This document shows positions 8,918 to 16,175 of a stretch of 26,558 bases of DNA, piece by piece (the stretch's first letter is position 1; every line of letters starts with the position of its first letter). Location of the stretch: the NCBI GenBank assembly GCA_910586025.1, contig CAJUIO010000050.1, positions 1 through 26,558 on the forward strand, in the 5' to 3' direction. Both the position numbers and the translations under genes were made by a program. Source of the stretch: an uncultured Lachnospiraceae bacterium. GTDB taxonomy: Bacteria > Bacillota > Clostridia > Lachnospirales > Lachnospiraceae. The notes below the pieces were generated by a model, which made no database searches, had not been told where the DNA came from, and saw only the letters and a list, made by a program, of their open reading frames with translations.

Positions 8918-9985
8918 ATGAGAAGATTAGTGATTTTAAAAATGTGTTTGATGATCTCCCTTGCTTTCGGCGTGCTCCTGATGCCGGAAAACCGGCTGAC
9001 GGTGTTTGCCGACGAGGTGGCGGCCACTGTTGAGGGTACGGTCATGTCGGGGACGACCGCCGAAATCCTCAAGCTGTCCACCAAGGAGGGAGATATGGAG
9101 ATCAAGCTGGATGATAAGACGGATGCCAGCGCCTGCAAGATCCTGCTGCCGGATTCCAAGATCAAGGTTTCGGTTTCCCACGGCTCTGACGGATATCTGC
9201 ATGCGGTAAAGATCACGGGAGGAGAGCAGGAGAGCGTGGTTTCCGTGGATACCTCCGCCACCTCCACGGTGACGGGGACCATAGGGGAGAAGACAAAGGG
9301 AGATCTCCTCTATGTCAATACGGCCCAGGGCGAGATGCAGATCAAGCTGGATCCTTCCACGAATATGAGCGGCTGTTCCGTTCTTGTCGCGGAAAAGAGC
9401 TACAGCATAACATGTGCCAGAGGTTCTGATGCCTATATGCATGCGGTGAGCATTTCCGACTCGTCGTCGGGGAATGGTTCTTCTTCCGGCACTGTGAGCT
9501 CCCTTACGCCGGCACCGTCCCAGACGGTAACCGAGACCACCACGTCCGTGACGGGAAAGGTGGCGGACGGGACGAAAGAGGACCGGCTTTATCTGGAAAC
9601 GAGCGGCGGGGAGATGGAGATTGTGATCGACAGCAGGACGGATTCCAGAGGGGGAATGGTTCTCACGGTGGGAAGCAAGCTAACGGTTTCGGTTTACAGG
9701 GGCTCGGACGCTTATATGCATGCGGCCGTGATCACGGCAAATAAGGATACGGGAGCCGCGGAAATCGATGCCTCCTCCCCGGCTACGGTGAGCGGAACCG
9801 TGGGAAGCAAATCCACTGAAAATCTGCTGTACCTTGACACGCCCCAGGGGCAGATGGAGCTGAAGCTCGATGCGGTGAGAAGCGTCAATAACTGCAAGGT
9901 TCTGGTCAGCGGCAAAAAGTTCAGCGTAACCTGCGCAAGAGGATCGGACGCCTATATGCATGCGCTTGATATCACGGGTGTCTGA
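8918..9985 (+). CDS. secreted protein of four tandem 65-residue repeats
   Basis: The function is not recognised. The 355-residue product begins with a signal peptide: basic MRR, a hydrophobic core, and a likely signal-peptidase cut after VFA at residue 31. Four gap-free 65-residue repeats follow at 36-100, 116-180, 209-273 and 289-353. Each has the pattern V-x-G, L-x-L-x-T, G-x-M-x-I-x-x-D, V-L and GSDxYxHAxxI. This looks like a small all-beta (OB-like) fold, loosely reminiscent of DUF5666. A Ser/Thr/Pro linker separates repeats 2 and 3. No LPXTG, lipobox or membrane anchor is visible, so it is probably released or loosely held outside. TGGAGG (8905-8910) supports the ATG. rnfC starts 40 bases after the stop with no hairpin between, so it is probably co-transcribed with rnf. 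Confidence 0.85.
   Translation: MRRLVILKMCLMISLAFGVLLMPENRLTVFADEVAATVEGTVMSGTTAEILKLSTKEGDMEIKLDDKTDASACKILLPDSKIKVSVSHGSDGYLHAVKITGGEQESVVSVDTSATSTVTGTIGEKTKGDLLYVNTAQGEMQIKLDPSTNMSGCSVLVAEKSYSITCARGSDAYMHAVSISDSSSGNGSSSGTVSSLTPAPSQTVTETTTSVTGKVADGTKEDRLYLETSGGEMEIVIDSRTDSRGGMVLTVGSKLTVSVYRGSDAYMHAAVITANKDTGAAEIDASSPATVSGTVGSKSTENLLYLDTPQGQMELKLDAVRSVNNCKVLVSGKKFSVTCARGSDAYMHALDITGV
9023..9976 (+). repeat. four-copy protein-coding repeat
   Basis: Copies lie at 9023-9217, 9263-9457, 9542-9736 and 9782-9976, each exactly 195 bases. By hand alignment copies 2 and 4 share 35 of 65 residues. The DNA has diverged, but the 12-base string TATATGCATGCG is kept in copies 2, 3 and 4. Copies 1, 2 and 4 keep a cysteine at repeat position 38; copy 3 has none. 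Copies 2 and 4 share a second cysteine in TCARGSD. The pattern fits old duplication with selection on the protein. Confidence 0.88.
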
Positions 9986-10025
9986 TATGAATATAGAATA
10001 ACAAAAAGGAAAAGAGGAGCAAGCA

Positions 10026-11345
10026 ATGGCAAGGTTAACATTTGTAGGGGGAATTCACCCCTACGACGGAAAGGATCTGTCCAAGGATAAGCCGATCCGG
10101 GAGGTTTTACCAAAAGGGGATTTGATCTATCCCTTATCCCAGCATATCGGCGCACCGGCCGCCGCCATCGTCAAGAAGGGCGATAAGGTTCTTGCAGGAC
10201 AGAAGATTGCGGAAGCGTCGGGCTTTGTCTCGGCACCTATCTATGCCACGGTTTCAGGAACGGTGAAGGCGGTAGAGCCAAGGCGGGTGGTGACAGGCGA
10301 TAACGTGATGAGCATTGTGGTGGAGAACGACGGTCTGTACGAGGAGATTGAATGGCCCGGGGTAAAGCCCTTTGAACAGCTTACCAGGGAGGAAAAAATA
10401 AATCTGATCAAGGAGGCCGGAATTGTGGGCATGGGAGGCGCGGGCTTTCCCACCTTTATCAAGCTCTCTCCCAAGGAGCCGGAAAAAATTGATTATGTGA
10501 TCGTAAACTGTGCGGAGTGCGAGCCCTACCTCACCTCCGATTACCGCAAGATGCTGGAGGAGCCTGAGAAGCTGATCAGCGGCCTTAAGGTATCGCTCAG
10601 CCTGTTCGAGAACGCAAGGGGAATTCTCGCCGTGGAGGATAATAAGCCGGACTGCGTCGAGCTCTTAAAAAAGTTTACGAAGGATGAGGCAAAGATCACG
10701 GTGAAGGCCCTCAAAACAAAATATCCGCAGGGGTCGGAGCGGCAGCTGATTTTTGCGTCAACGGGCAGAGCCATCAGCTCAGCCAAGCTTCCGGCGGATG
10801 CCGGGTGCGTGGTCAACAACGTGGATACCGTGATCGCCATACATAATGCAGTGATTGAGGGAAGGCCTCTCATGTACCGGATCGTGACCGTGACCGGCGA
10901 CGCGGTGGCGGATCCCTGTAATTTCAAGGTAAGGATCGGAACCAATTATCACGAGCTGATCAAGGAAGCGGGCGGATTTAAGGAGCAGCCCGTTAAGATC
11001 ATATCCGGAGGCCCCATGATGGGATTTGGAATTTTTGATCTGGATGTGCCGGCCACCAAGACCTCATCGGCCCTGCTGTGCCTTACAAAGGACGATGTCT
11101 CCGCAATGGAGCCGAGCCCCTGCATCAACTGCGGCAAATGCGTGGAGGCCTGTCCCGGAAGAGTGGTGCCCAGAATCCTGGCGGATGACGCGGAGCATTA
11201 CGACGAGGAAGCGTTCTTAAAGCACAACGGCATGGAATGCTGCGAGTGCGGCTGCTGCAGCTTTGTCTGTCCCGCCAAGCGTCCTCTTACCCAGGTGATC
11301 AAGTCCATGCGTAAGATGCAGCTTGCCAAGAAAAAGAAAAAGTAG
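10026..11345 (+). CDS. rnfC: Rnf complex subunit RnfC
   Basis: RnfC is the peripheral subunit of the ion-translocating ferredoxin:NAD+ oxidoreductase that carries the NAD(H)/FMN site. The 439-residue product starts with the family block HPYDGKDLSKDKPI. It has the GxGGxGFPTF nucleotide-binding loop (MGGAGFPTFIK, about 139-149) and the following CAECEPYLTSDYR. Two 4Fe-4S motifs lie at Cys366-369-372-376 and Cys405-408-411-415. The lysine-rich end is typical of a peripheral protein. GAGGAG (10014-10019) marks the start. It is the first gene of the rnfCDGEAB order found in clostridia and acetogens. Confidence 0.96.
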   Translation: MARLTFVGGIHPYDGKDLSKDKPIREVLPKGDLIYPLSQHIGAPAAAIVKKGDKVLAGQKIAEASGFVSAPIYATVSGTVKAVEPRRVVTGDNVMSIVVENDGLYEEIEWPGVKPFEQLTREEKINLIKEAGIVGMGGAGFPTFIKLSPKEPEKIDYVIVNCAECEPYLTSDYRKMLEEPEKLISGLKVSLSLFENARGILAVEDNKPDCVELLKKFTKDEAKITVKALKTKYPQGSERQLIFASTGRAISSAKLPADAGCVVNNVDTVIAIHNAVIEGRPLMYRIVTVTGDAVADPCNFKVRIGTNYHELIKEAGGFKEQPVKIISGGPMMGFGIFDLDVPATKTSSALLCLTKDDVSAMEPSPCINCGKCVEACPGRVVPRILADDAEHYDEEAFLKHNGMECCECGCCSFVCPAKRPLTQVIKSMRKMQLAKKKKK

Positions 11346-11356
11346 GAGGAAAGACG

Positions 11357-12289
11357 ATGAGCGACTTGATGAAGGTGTCCTCCAATCCCCATATCAGATC
11401 CAGGGTCACAACCGGAAATATCATGCTTGCGGTGGTGATCGCCCTGCTTCCGGCAGCCGGCTTTGGCATTTATAATTTTGGATTGGACGCACTGATTATA
11501 ATACTGGTAACTGTGGCATCTACGGTGCTTACGGAATTTCTTTACGAGAAGGCTATGCACAGGCCGGTAACCATAGGCGATTTCTCGGCGGTGGTGACAG
11601 GTCTTCTGCTGGCTTTGAACCTTCCCTCCACACTTCCGTGGTGGGCGGCCATGGTGGGCGGCATCTTTGCGATCCTCGTGGTAAAAATGCTCTTTGGCGG
11701 TCTGGGACAGAATTTCATGAATCCGGCGCTGGGAGCGAGATGCTTTCTGCTTATTTCCTACACCTCTCTGATGTGCAATTTTGAGACGGACACCTATACG
11801 GGGGCGACGCCCCTTGCGGTCCTGAAGGCGGGAGGGGATGTGAATATTCTGGATATGGTGATCGGGAGGACTGCGGGAACCATCGGGGAGACCTCCATGA
11901 TTGCCATCGTGATCGGAGCCTGCTTCCTGATTCTTCTTGGAATTATTGACCTCAAAATTTCCGGAAGCTATCTGGTGAGCTTCCTGCTCTTTCTTGTGCT
12001 GTTTGGCGGACACGGCCTGGATCCCGCTTTTCTGAGTGCGCACCTTTCCGGGGGCGGCCTGATGCTGGGAGCTTTCTTTATGGCAACGGACTATGTGACA
12101 AGACCCATCACGAAGAAGGGGCAGTATGTTTACGGAGTCCTGCTTGGAATTCTGACCGGGATCTTCAGGATCTTCGGACCTTCCGCAGAGGGAGTGTCCT
12201 ATGCGATTATCATCGGCAATCTTCTGGTGCCGCTGATTGAGAAGATCACTTTCCCTAAGGCATTCGGAGAAGGAGGGGAAAAGATATGA
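11357..12289 (+). CDS. rnfD: Rnf complex membrane subunit RnfD
   Basis: RnfD is an integral membrane flavoprotein of the Rnf complex. The 310-residue product has eight to ten hydrophobic segments and opens with the family block SSNPHIRS. The covalent FMN site is TGATPL with Thr151 as acceptor, which is a target for ApbE. The motif NPALGARCF (about 122-130) and the late ATDYVTRPITKKGQ block are typical. AGGAGG overlaps the rnfC stop codon and rnfG overlaps the end by 4 bases, so translation is tightly coupled. The pumped ion (Na+ or H+) cannot be told by eye. Confidence 0.96.
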   Translation: MSDLMKVSSNPHIRSRVTTGNIMLAVVIALLPAAGFGIYNFGLDALIIILVTVASTVLTEFLYEKAMHRPVTIGDFSAVVTGLLLALNLPSTLPWWAAMVGGIFAILVVKMLFGGLGQNFMNPALGARCFLLISYTSLMCNFETDTYTGATPLAVLKAGGDVNILDMVIGRTAGTIGETSMIAIVIGACFLILLGIIDLKISGSYLVSFLLFLVLFGGHGLDPAFLSAHLSGGGLMLGAFFMATDYVTRPITKKGQYVYGVLLGILTGIFRIFGPSAEGVSYAIIIGNLLVPLIEKITFPKAFGEGGEKI

Positions 12290-12885
12290 AAAATATGATT
12301 AAGGATGCCGCTGTTTTGTTTGTAATCACTGTGGCGGCCGGGCTGATTCTGGGTTTTGTGTATCAGATTACCAAGGAACCCATCGCGCTTGCGGAGGAGA
12401 AGGCGGCGAACGAGGCATATGCGGAGGTATTCCCGGGTGCGTCCTCCTTTGAGGAGAGGGAGGCGGCGGATCCTTCAGGCGACGGAATCTGGCAGGAGCA
12501 GTATCAGTCCGTGAAGATCGACAAGGCGCTGGAGGCAAAGGACGGGTCAGGCACACTGCTGGGATATGTTCTTACCGTGACAAGCCGCGAGGGCTACGGA
12601 GGAGATATCACCTTTACCATGGGAATCAGGCTGGACGGAACTTTGAACGGCATTTCCATTCTGAGCATCTCGGAGACGGCGGGCCTTGGAATGAAGGCGG
12701 AGGCGGTATTGAAGCCTCAGTTTGAAAACAGAAATGTATCTCAGTTTACATACACAAAGTCGGGAGCCGTCTCGGATGACCAGATTGATGCCATCAGCGG
12801 GGCCACGATCACGACGAATGCCGTTACCACGGCGGTAAACGGCGGGCTTTACTATTTTCAGACGCAGTTAGGAGGTAACTCATGA
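12286..12885 (+). CDS. rnfG: Rnf complex FMN-binding subunit RnfG
   Basis: RnfG carries a covalently bound FMN on the outer face of the membrane. The 199-residue product has one N-terminal membrane anchor (about 7-26) and an FMN-binding domain. The flavinylation motif is DAISGATITT with Thr174 as likely acceptor. ETAGLGMKAE (130-139) is another family block. It overlaps rnfD by 4 bases and rnfE by 4 bases (ATGA at both joins). An AGGAGGGG ribosome site (12271-12278) precedes it. The apbE gene at 20333-21358 encodes the enzyme type that would load the FMN. Confidence 0.95.
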   Translation: MKNMIKDAAVLFVITVAAGLILGFVYQITKEPIALAEEKAANEAYAEVFPGASSFEEREAADPSGDGIWQEQYQSVKIDKALEAKDGSGTLLGYVLTVTSREGYGGDITFTMGIRLDGTLNGISILSISETAGLGMKAEAVLKPQFENRNVSQFTYTKSGAVSDDQIDAISGATITTNAVTTAVNGGLYYFQTQLGGNS

Positions 12886-13604
12886 TGAGAGAAAACAGTG
12901 CGGCCGAACGATTGAAGAACGGCATTATTACGGAAAATCCCACCTTTGTGCTGATGCTGGGCATGTGTCCCACTCTGGCGGTCACCACATCGGCGGTGAA
13001 CGGACTGGGCATGGGGCTTACCACCATGGTGGTTTTGGCTCTCAGCAACATGTTTATCTCCATGCTGCGCAAGGCGATACCGGATAAGGTGAGAATCCCC
13101 GCTTTTATCGTTGTCATCGCCTCCTTCGTGACAGTGGTGGAGCTTTTGCTTAAGGCGTTTATCCCGTTTCTCTACGCAGCCCTTGGTCTGTATATTCCGC
13201 TGATCGTGGTAAACTGCATTATTCTGGGAAGGGCGGAGAGCTATGCGTCCAAGAACGGAGTGGTTTCCTCACTCTTTGACGGTATCGGTATGGGGCTCGG
13301 CTTCACGGCGGCCCTGACCATAATCGGAGCGGTCAGGGAACTGATCGGAGCCGGGGAGCTGTTTGGCTTTGGCCTGATGCCGGAGAGCTATGTACCCTGC
13401 AGCATCTTCGTGCTTGCCCCGGGAGCGTTCTTTGTTCTGGCAGCGCTGACGGCCATTCAGAACAAGGTAAAGATCGCGGGAGAAAGAAAGGGAAAAGATA
13501 TGTCGAAGATACAGTCCGGCTGCGGCGGAAACTGCATGGCCTGCGGCGAGAAGGGCTGCGCTGAGCGCAGGGCCGGCGGAAAGGAGGAAGAGAGCAATGG
13601 TTAA
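12882..13604 (+). CDS. rnfE: Rnf complex membrane subunit RnfE with Cys-rich tail
   Basis: RnfE pairs with RnfA to form the inverted membrane pair that holds an Fe-S cluster in the electron path. The 240-residue product has about six membrane segments over residues 22-195. The expected cluster cysteines are Cys29 (GMCPTLA) and Cys112 (VVNCIILG). After the last helix it carries an added hydrophilic tail, about 197-240, with Cys214, 218, 221 and 226 in a C-x3-C-x2-C-x4-C pattern, which looks able to bind metal or an Fe-S cluster. The start is at one of two adjacent ATGs (12882 or 12885); AGGAGG at 12870 suits both. rnfA overlaps by 8 bases. Confidence 0.94.
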   Translation: MMRENSAAERLKNGIITENPTFVLMLGMCPTLAVTTSAVNGLGMGLTTMVVLALSNMFISMLRKAIPDKVRIPAFIVVIASFVTVVELLLKAFIPFLYAALGLYIPLIVVNCIILGRAESYASKNGVVSSLFDGIGMGLGFTAALTIIGAVRELIGAGELFGFGLMPESYVPCSIFVLAPGAFFVLAALTAIQNKVKIAGERKGKDMSKIQSGCGGNCMACGEKGCAERRAGGKEEESNG

Positions 13605-14175
13605 GGAGCTTCTGATCATTCTGATTTCGTCTTCTCTGGTGAGCAACGTGGTTCTCAGCCAGTTTCTTGGGCTGTGTCCTTTTCTCGGCGTATCGAAAAA
13701 AATCAATACGGCTGCGGGAATGGGAACGGCCGTGATCTTCGTGATCACACTGGCCTCCGCGGTGGCAGGAGGAATCTATAAATACATACTGACGCCTCTT
13801 GACATTACATATCTGCAGACAATAGTGTTTATTCTGGTGATTGCGGCTCTGGTGCAGTTTGTGGAGATGTTCCTGAAGAAATTCATGAAATCCCTGTATC
13901 AGGCGCTTGGAGTGTATCTCCCCCTGATTACAACCAACTGTGCTGTTCTGGGAGTTGCTCTCACCAATGTACAGAAAAATTACGGAATCCTGGAGGGAAT
14001 CGTAAACGGCTTTGCCACGGCGGTGGGCTTTACCATATCCATCGTGATCCTTGCAGGTATCAGAGAAAAAATGGAATACAACGATATTCCCGAATCCTTT
14101 AAGGGAATGCCCATCGTTCTGATTACGGCAGGATTGATGGCCATTGCGTTCTGCGGATTTTCGGGATTGCTATAG
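13597..14175 (+). CDS. rnfA: Rnf complex membrane subunit RnfA
   Basis: RnfA is the partner of RnfE in the membrane core of the complex. The 192-residue product is standard in length with about six membrane helices. The conserved cysteines are Cys27 (LGLCPFLG) and Cys115 (TTNCAVLG), the expected ligands of the cluster shared with RnfE. AGGAGG (13582-13587) lies inside the end of rnfE, and the two genes overlap by 8 bases. rnfB follows after 12 bases. Confidence 0.96.
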   Translation: MVKELLIILISSSLVSNVVLSQFLGLCPFLGVSKKINTAAGMGTAVIFVITLASAVAGGIYKYILTPLDITYLQTIVFILVIAALVQFVEMFLKKFMKSLYQALGVYLPLITTNCAVLGVALTNVQKNYGILEGIVNGFATAVGFTISIVILAGIREKMEYNDIPESFKGMPIVLITAGLMAIAFCGFSGLL

Positions 14176-14187
14176 GAGGTGTGAAGA

Positions 14188-14988
14188 GTGGATTTTGCAG
14201 GAATCGCATCAGCCGTGGCCGCAGTAGGCGGCGTGGGGCTGTTTGTGGGAGTGTTTTTGGGAATTGCGGCAATTAAGTTCAAGGTGGAAGTGGATGAGAG
14301 GGAGGAGTCTGTCCTCGCCGCCCTTCCGGGGAATAACTGCGGAGGCTGCGGATATCCCGGCTGTGCCGGGCTTGCGGCGGCCATAGCAAAGAACGAGGCT
14401 CCCGTAAACGCCTGTCCGGTGGGCGGAGAGACGGTGGGAAAGAAGATCGCCGGGATTATGGGCGTGGAAGCCGGAGAGAGTGTCAGGATGACGGCCTTTG
14501 TGCAGTGTCAGGGAGACTGTGACAAGACCACCCTGGATTATGATTACTATGGGATCGAGGACTGCCGTATGCTTTCCTTTGTTCCCAACGGAGGGGCCAA
14601 GAGCTGCAATTACGGCTGCCTTGGATTTGGAAGCTGTGTGCAGGCGTGTCCCTTTGACGCTATTCATGTGGAGAACGGTGTGGCGAAGGTGGATCGCGAG
14701 GCATGCAAGGCCTGCGGCAAATGCGTGGAGGTCTGCCCCAAAAATCTTATCACTCTGATCCCTTATGACGCAAAGTATGCGGTGGCATGCAGCTCAAAGG
14801 ATAAAGGGCCCGTTACCATGAAGGACTGCAGCGCGGGCTGCATCGGCTGTCAGCTTTGTAAGAAGAACTGCCCGGCGCAGGCGGTTGACGTTCAGGATTT
14901 TAACGCTACGATTGATCAGGATAAATGTGAGGGGTGCGGCGTATGTATGGAGAAGTGCCCTAAGAAGTCCATTGTAAAGCTTGGATAA
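14188..14988 (+). CDS. rnfB: Rnf complex ferredoxin-type subunit RnfB
   Basis: RnfB receives electrons from reduced ferredoxin and passes them into the complex. The 266-residue product starts with a GTG, placed by AGGAGGT at 14174-14180. It has one N-terminal membrane helix (about 4-30) and a first 4Fe-4S domain with Cys51, 54, 59 and 76 (CGGCGYPGC). It continues with two double-cluster ferredoxin modules, seen as SCVQACP, CKACGKCVEVCP, CIGCQLCKKNCP and CEGCGVCMEKCP. This makes at least five clusters, as expected of the long clostridial RnfB. It is the last rnf gene, and the aldo/keto reductase gene starts 16 bases later. Confidence 0.96.
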   Translation: MDFAGIASAVAAVGGVGLFVGVFLGIAAIKFKVEVDEREESVLAALPGNNCGGCGYPGCAGLAAAIAKNEAPVNACPVGGETVGKKIAGIMGVEAGESVRMTAFVQCQGDCDKTTLDYDYYGIEDCRMLSFVPNGGAKSCNYGCLGFGSCVQACPFDAIHVENGVAKVDREACKACGKCVEVCPKNLITLIPYDAKYAVACSSKDKGPVTMKDCSAGCIGCQLCKKNCPAQAVDVQDFNATIDQDKCEGCGVCMEKCPKKSIVKLG

Positions 14989-15004
14989 GGAAAGGATAGG
15001 GAAT

Positions 15005-16036
15005 ATGCAAGGGCAGGTAAGACTGGGAAAAACAGAAATTGTGGTAAACAAAAACGGATTCGGGGCTCTTCCCATTCAGAGGATCAGCGACCAGGCTGCG
15101 GTACATCTTCTGAGAAAGGCCTTCGAGGGCGGCATCCGCTTCTTTGATACGGCCAGAGCCTACAGTGACAGCGAGCACAAGCTGGGCCTTGCCTTCGAGG
15201 GGATCAGGGAAAAGATCTATATCGCCACCAAATCCGGTGCGGCCACAGGGGAAGCCATGAGGGAGGATCTGGCAAGGAGTCTGGAAAACCTGAAAACGGA
15301 TTATGTGGATCTCTATCAGTTCCACAATCCGTCGTTCTGTCCCAGGCCGGGGGATGGGAGCGGGCTTTATGAGGCGGCTTGGGAAGCGAAGAAGGAGGGA
15401 AAGATCCGCCATATCGGAATCACCAATCACCGGCTTAAGGTAGCCTTTGAGGCGGTGGAGAGCGGTTTGTATGAGACGCTGCAGTTTCCCTTCTGCTACC
15501 TGTCAACCCAAAAGGACGAGGAGCTGGTTGCGGCCTGTAAGGCGGCGGATATGGGATTTATTGCCATGAAGGCCCTTTCAGGCGGACTGATCACCAATTC
15601 GGCGGCGGCCTACGCCCATGCCTGTCTGTATGACAATGTGCTTCCGATCTGGGGTGTTCAGAGGGAAAAGGAGCTGGATGAGTTTTTGTCCTACATTGAT
15701 AATCCGCCGGCCATGACGGAAGAGCTCTCCGGCGTGATTGAGAAGGACAGACAGGAGCTGGCAGGAGATTTCTGCAGAGGCTGCGGCTATTGTATGCCCT
15801 GCCCGGTGGGAATCGAGATCAATAACTGTGCCAGAATGTCGCTGCTCCTTCGCCGCTCGCCTTCGGCAAGCCAGCTTACACAGGAGGCACAGAAGAAAAT
15901 GTTTCTGATCGAAAAATGCCTGCACTGCAACCAGTGCAAGGGGAAATGCCCTTACGGGCTCGATACGCCAAGCCTGCTCCAGAAGAATCTTGAGGATTAT
16001 AAGCAGGTGCTTGCGGGGAAGGTTTCCGTGGTATAG
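15005..16036 (+). CDS. aldo/keto reductase with C-terminal 4Fe-4S domain
   Basis: This is a (beta/alpha)8 NAD(P)H oxidoreductase of the aldo/keto reductase superfamily; the substrate is unknown. The 343-residue product shows the catalytic tetrad Asp48 (FFDTA), Tyr53, Lys76 and His107 (YQFHN). After the barrel (about 1-240) it has a ferredoxin-like region with CRGCGYCMPC (257-266) and CLHCNQCKGKCP (305-316), two likely 4Fe-4S clusters. The ATG at 15005 is chosen because AAAGGATAGGG lies just upstream; a TTG at 14981 would overlap rnfB. It sits 16 bases after rnfB and before the operon terminator, so it is probably co-transcribed with rnf. A direct link to Rnf or to ferredoxin is inference. Confidence 0.88.
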   Translation: MQGQVRLGKTEIVVNKNGFGALPIQRISDQAAVHLLRKAFEGGIRFFDTARAYSDSEHKLGLAFEGIREKIYIATKSGAATGEAMREDLARSLENLKTDYVDLYQFHNPSFCPRPGDGSGLYEAAWEAKKEGKIRHIGITNHRLKVAFEAVESGLYETLQFPFCYLSTQKDEELVAACKAADMGFIAMKALSGGLITNSAAAYAHACLYDNVLPIWGVQREKELDEFLSYIDNPPAMTEELSGVIEKDRQELAGDFCRGCGYCMPCPVGIEINNCARMSLLLRRSPSASQLTQEAQKKMFLIEKCLHCNQCKGKCPYGLDTPSLLQKNLEDYKQVLAGKVSVV

Positions 16037-16083
16037 CAAAGAGTCAGGAGAAGCGGCTCAGCCGCAGAGGATAGATAAACCGT

Positions 16084-16126
16084 AAAGAGAGGGAGATGTA
16101 AGAGACGGTACATCTCCCTTTCTTTT
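16084..16126 (+). terminator. strong terminator closing the rnf operon
   Basis: A 17-bp stem (16084-16100 with 16109-16125, one wobble) with an 8-base loop ends in TTTCTTTT. The arms also begin with an A-rich run, so it could act in both directions. A short GCGGC/GCCGC hairpin with a 3-base loop lies just upstream at 16053-16065. Apart from these hairpins, nothing was recognised in the 139-base gap 16037-16175. Confidence 0.9.
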
Positions 16127-16175
16127 CAGGAAAATGCCGTCACTGTCAAAGTGGGAAAACAAAAGGAGAGGGAAT

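Noticed and set aside
9023..9976. Regularly spaced repeats suggesting a CRISPR-like array
   Set aside because: The period is far too long, the repeats are protein-coding in frame and diverged at DNA level, and no cas gene is present.
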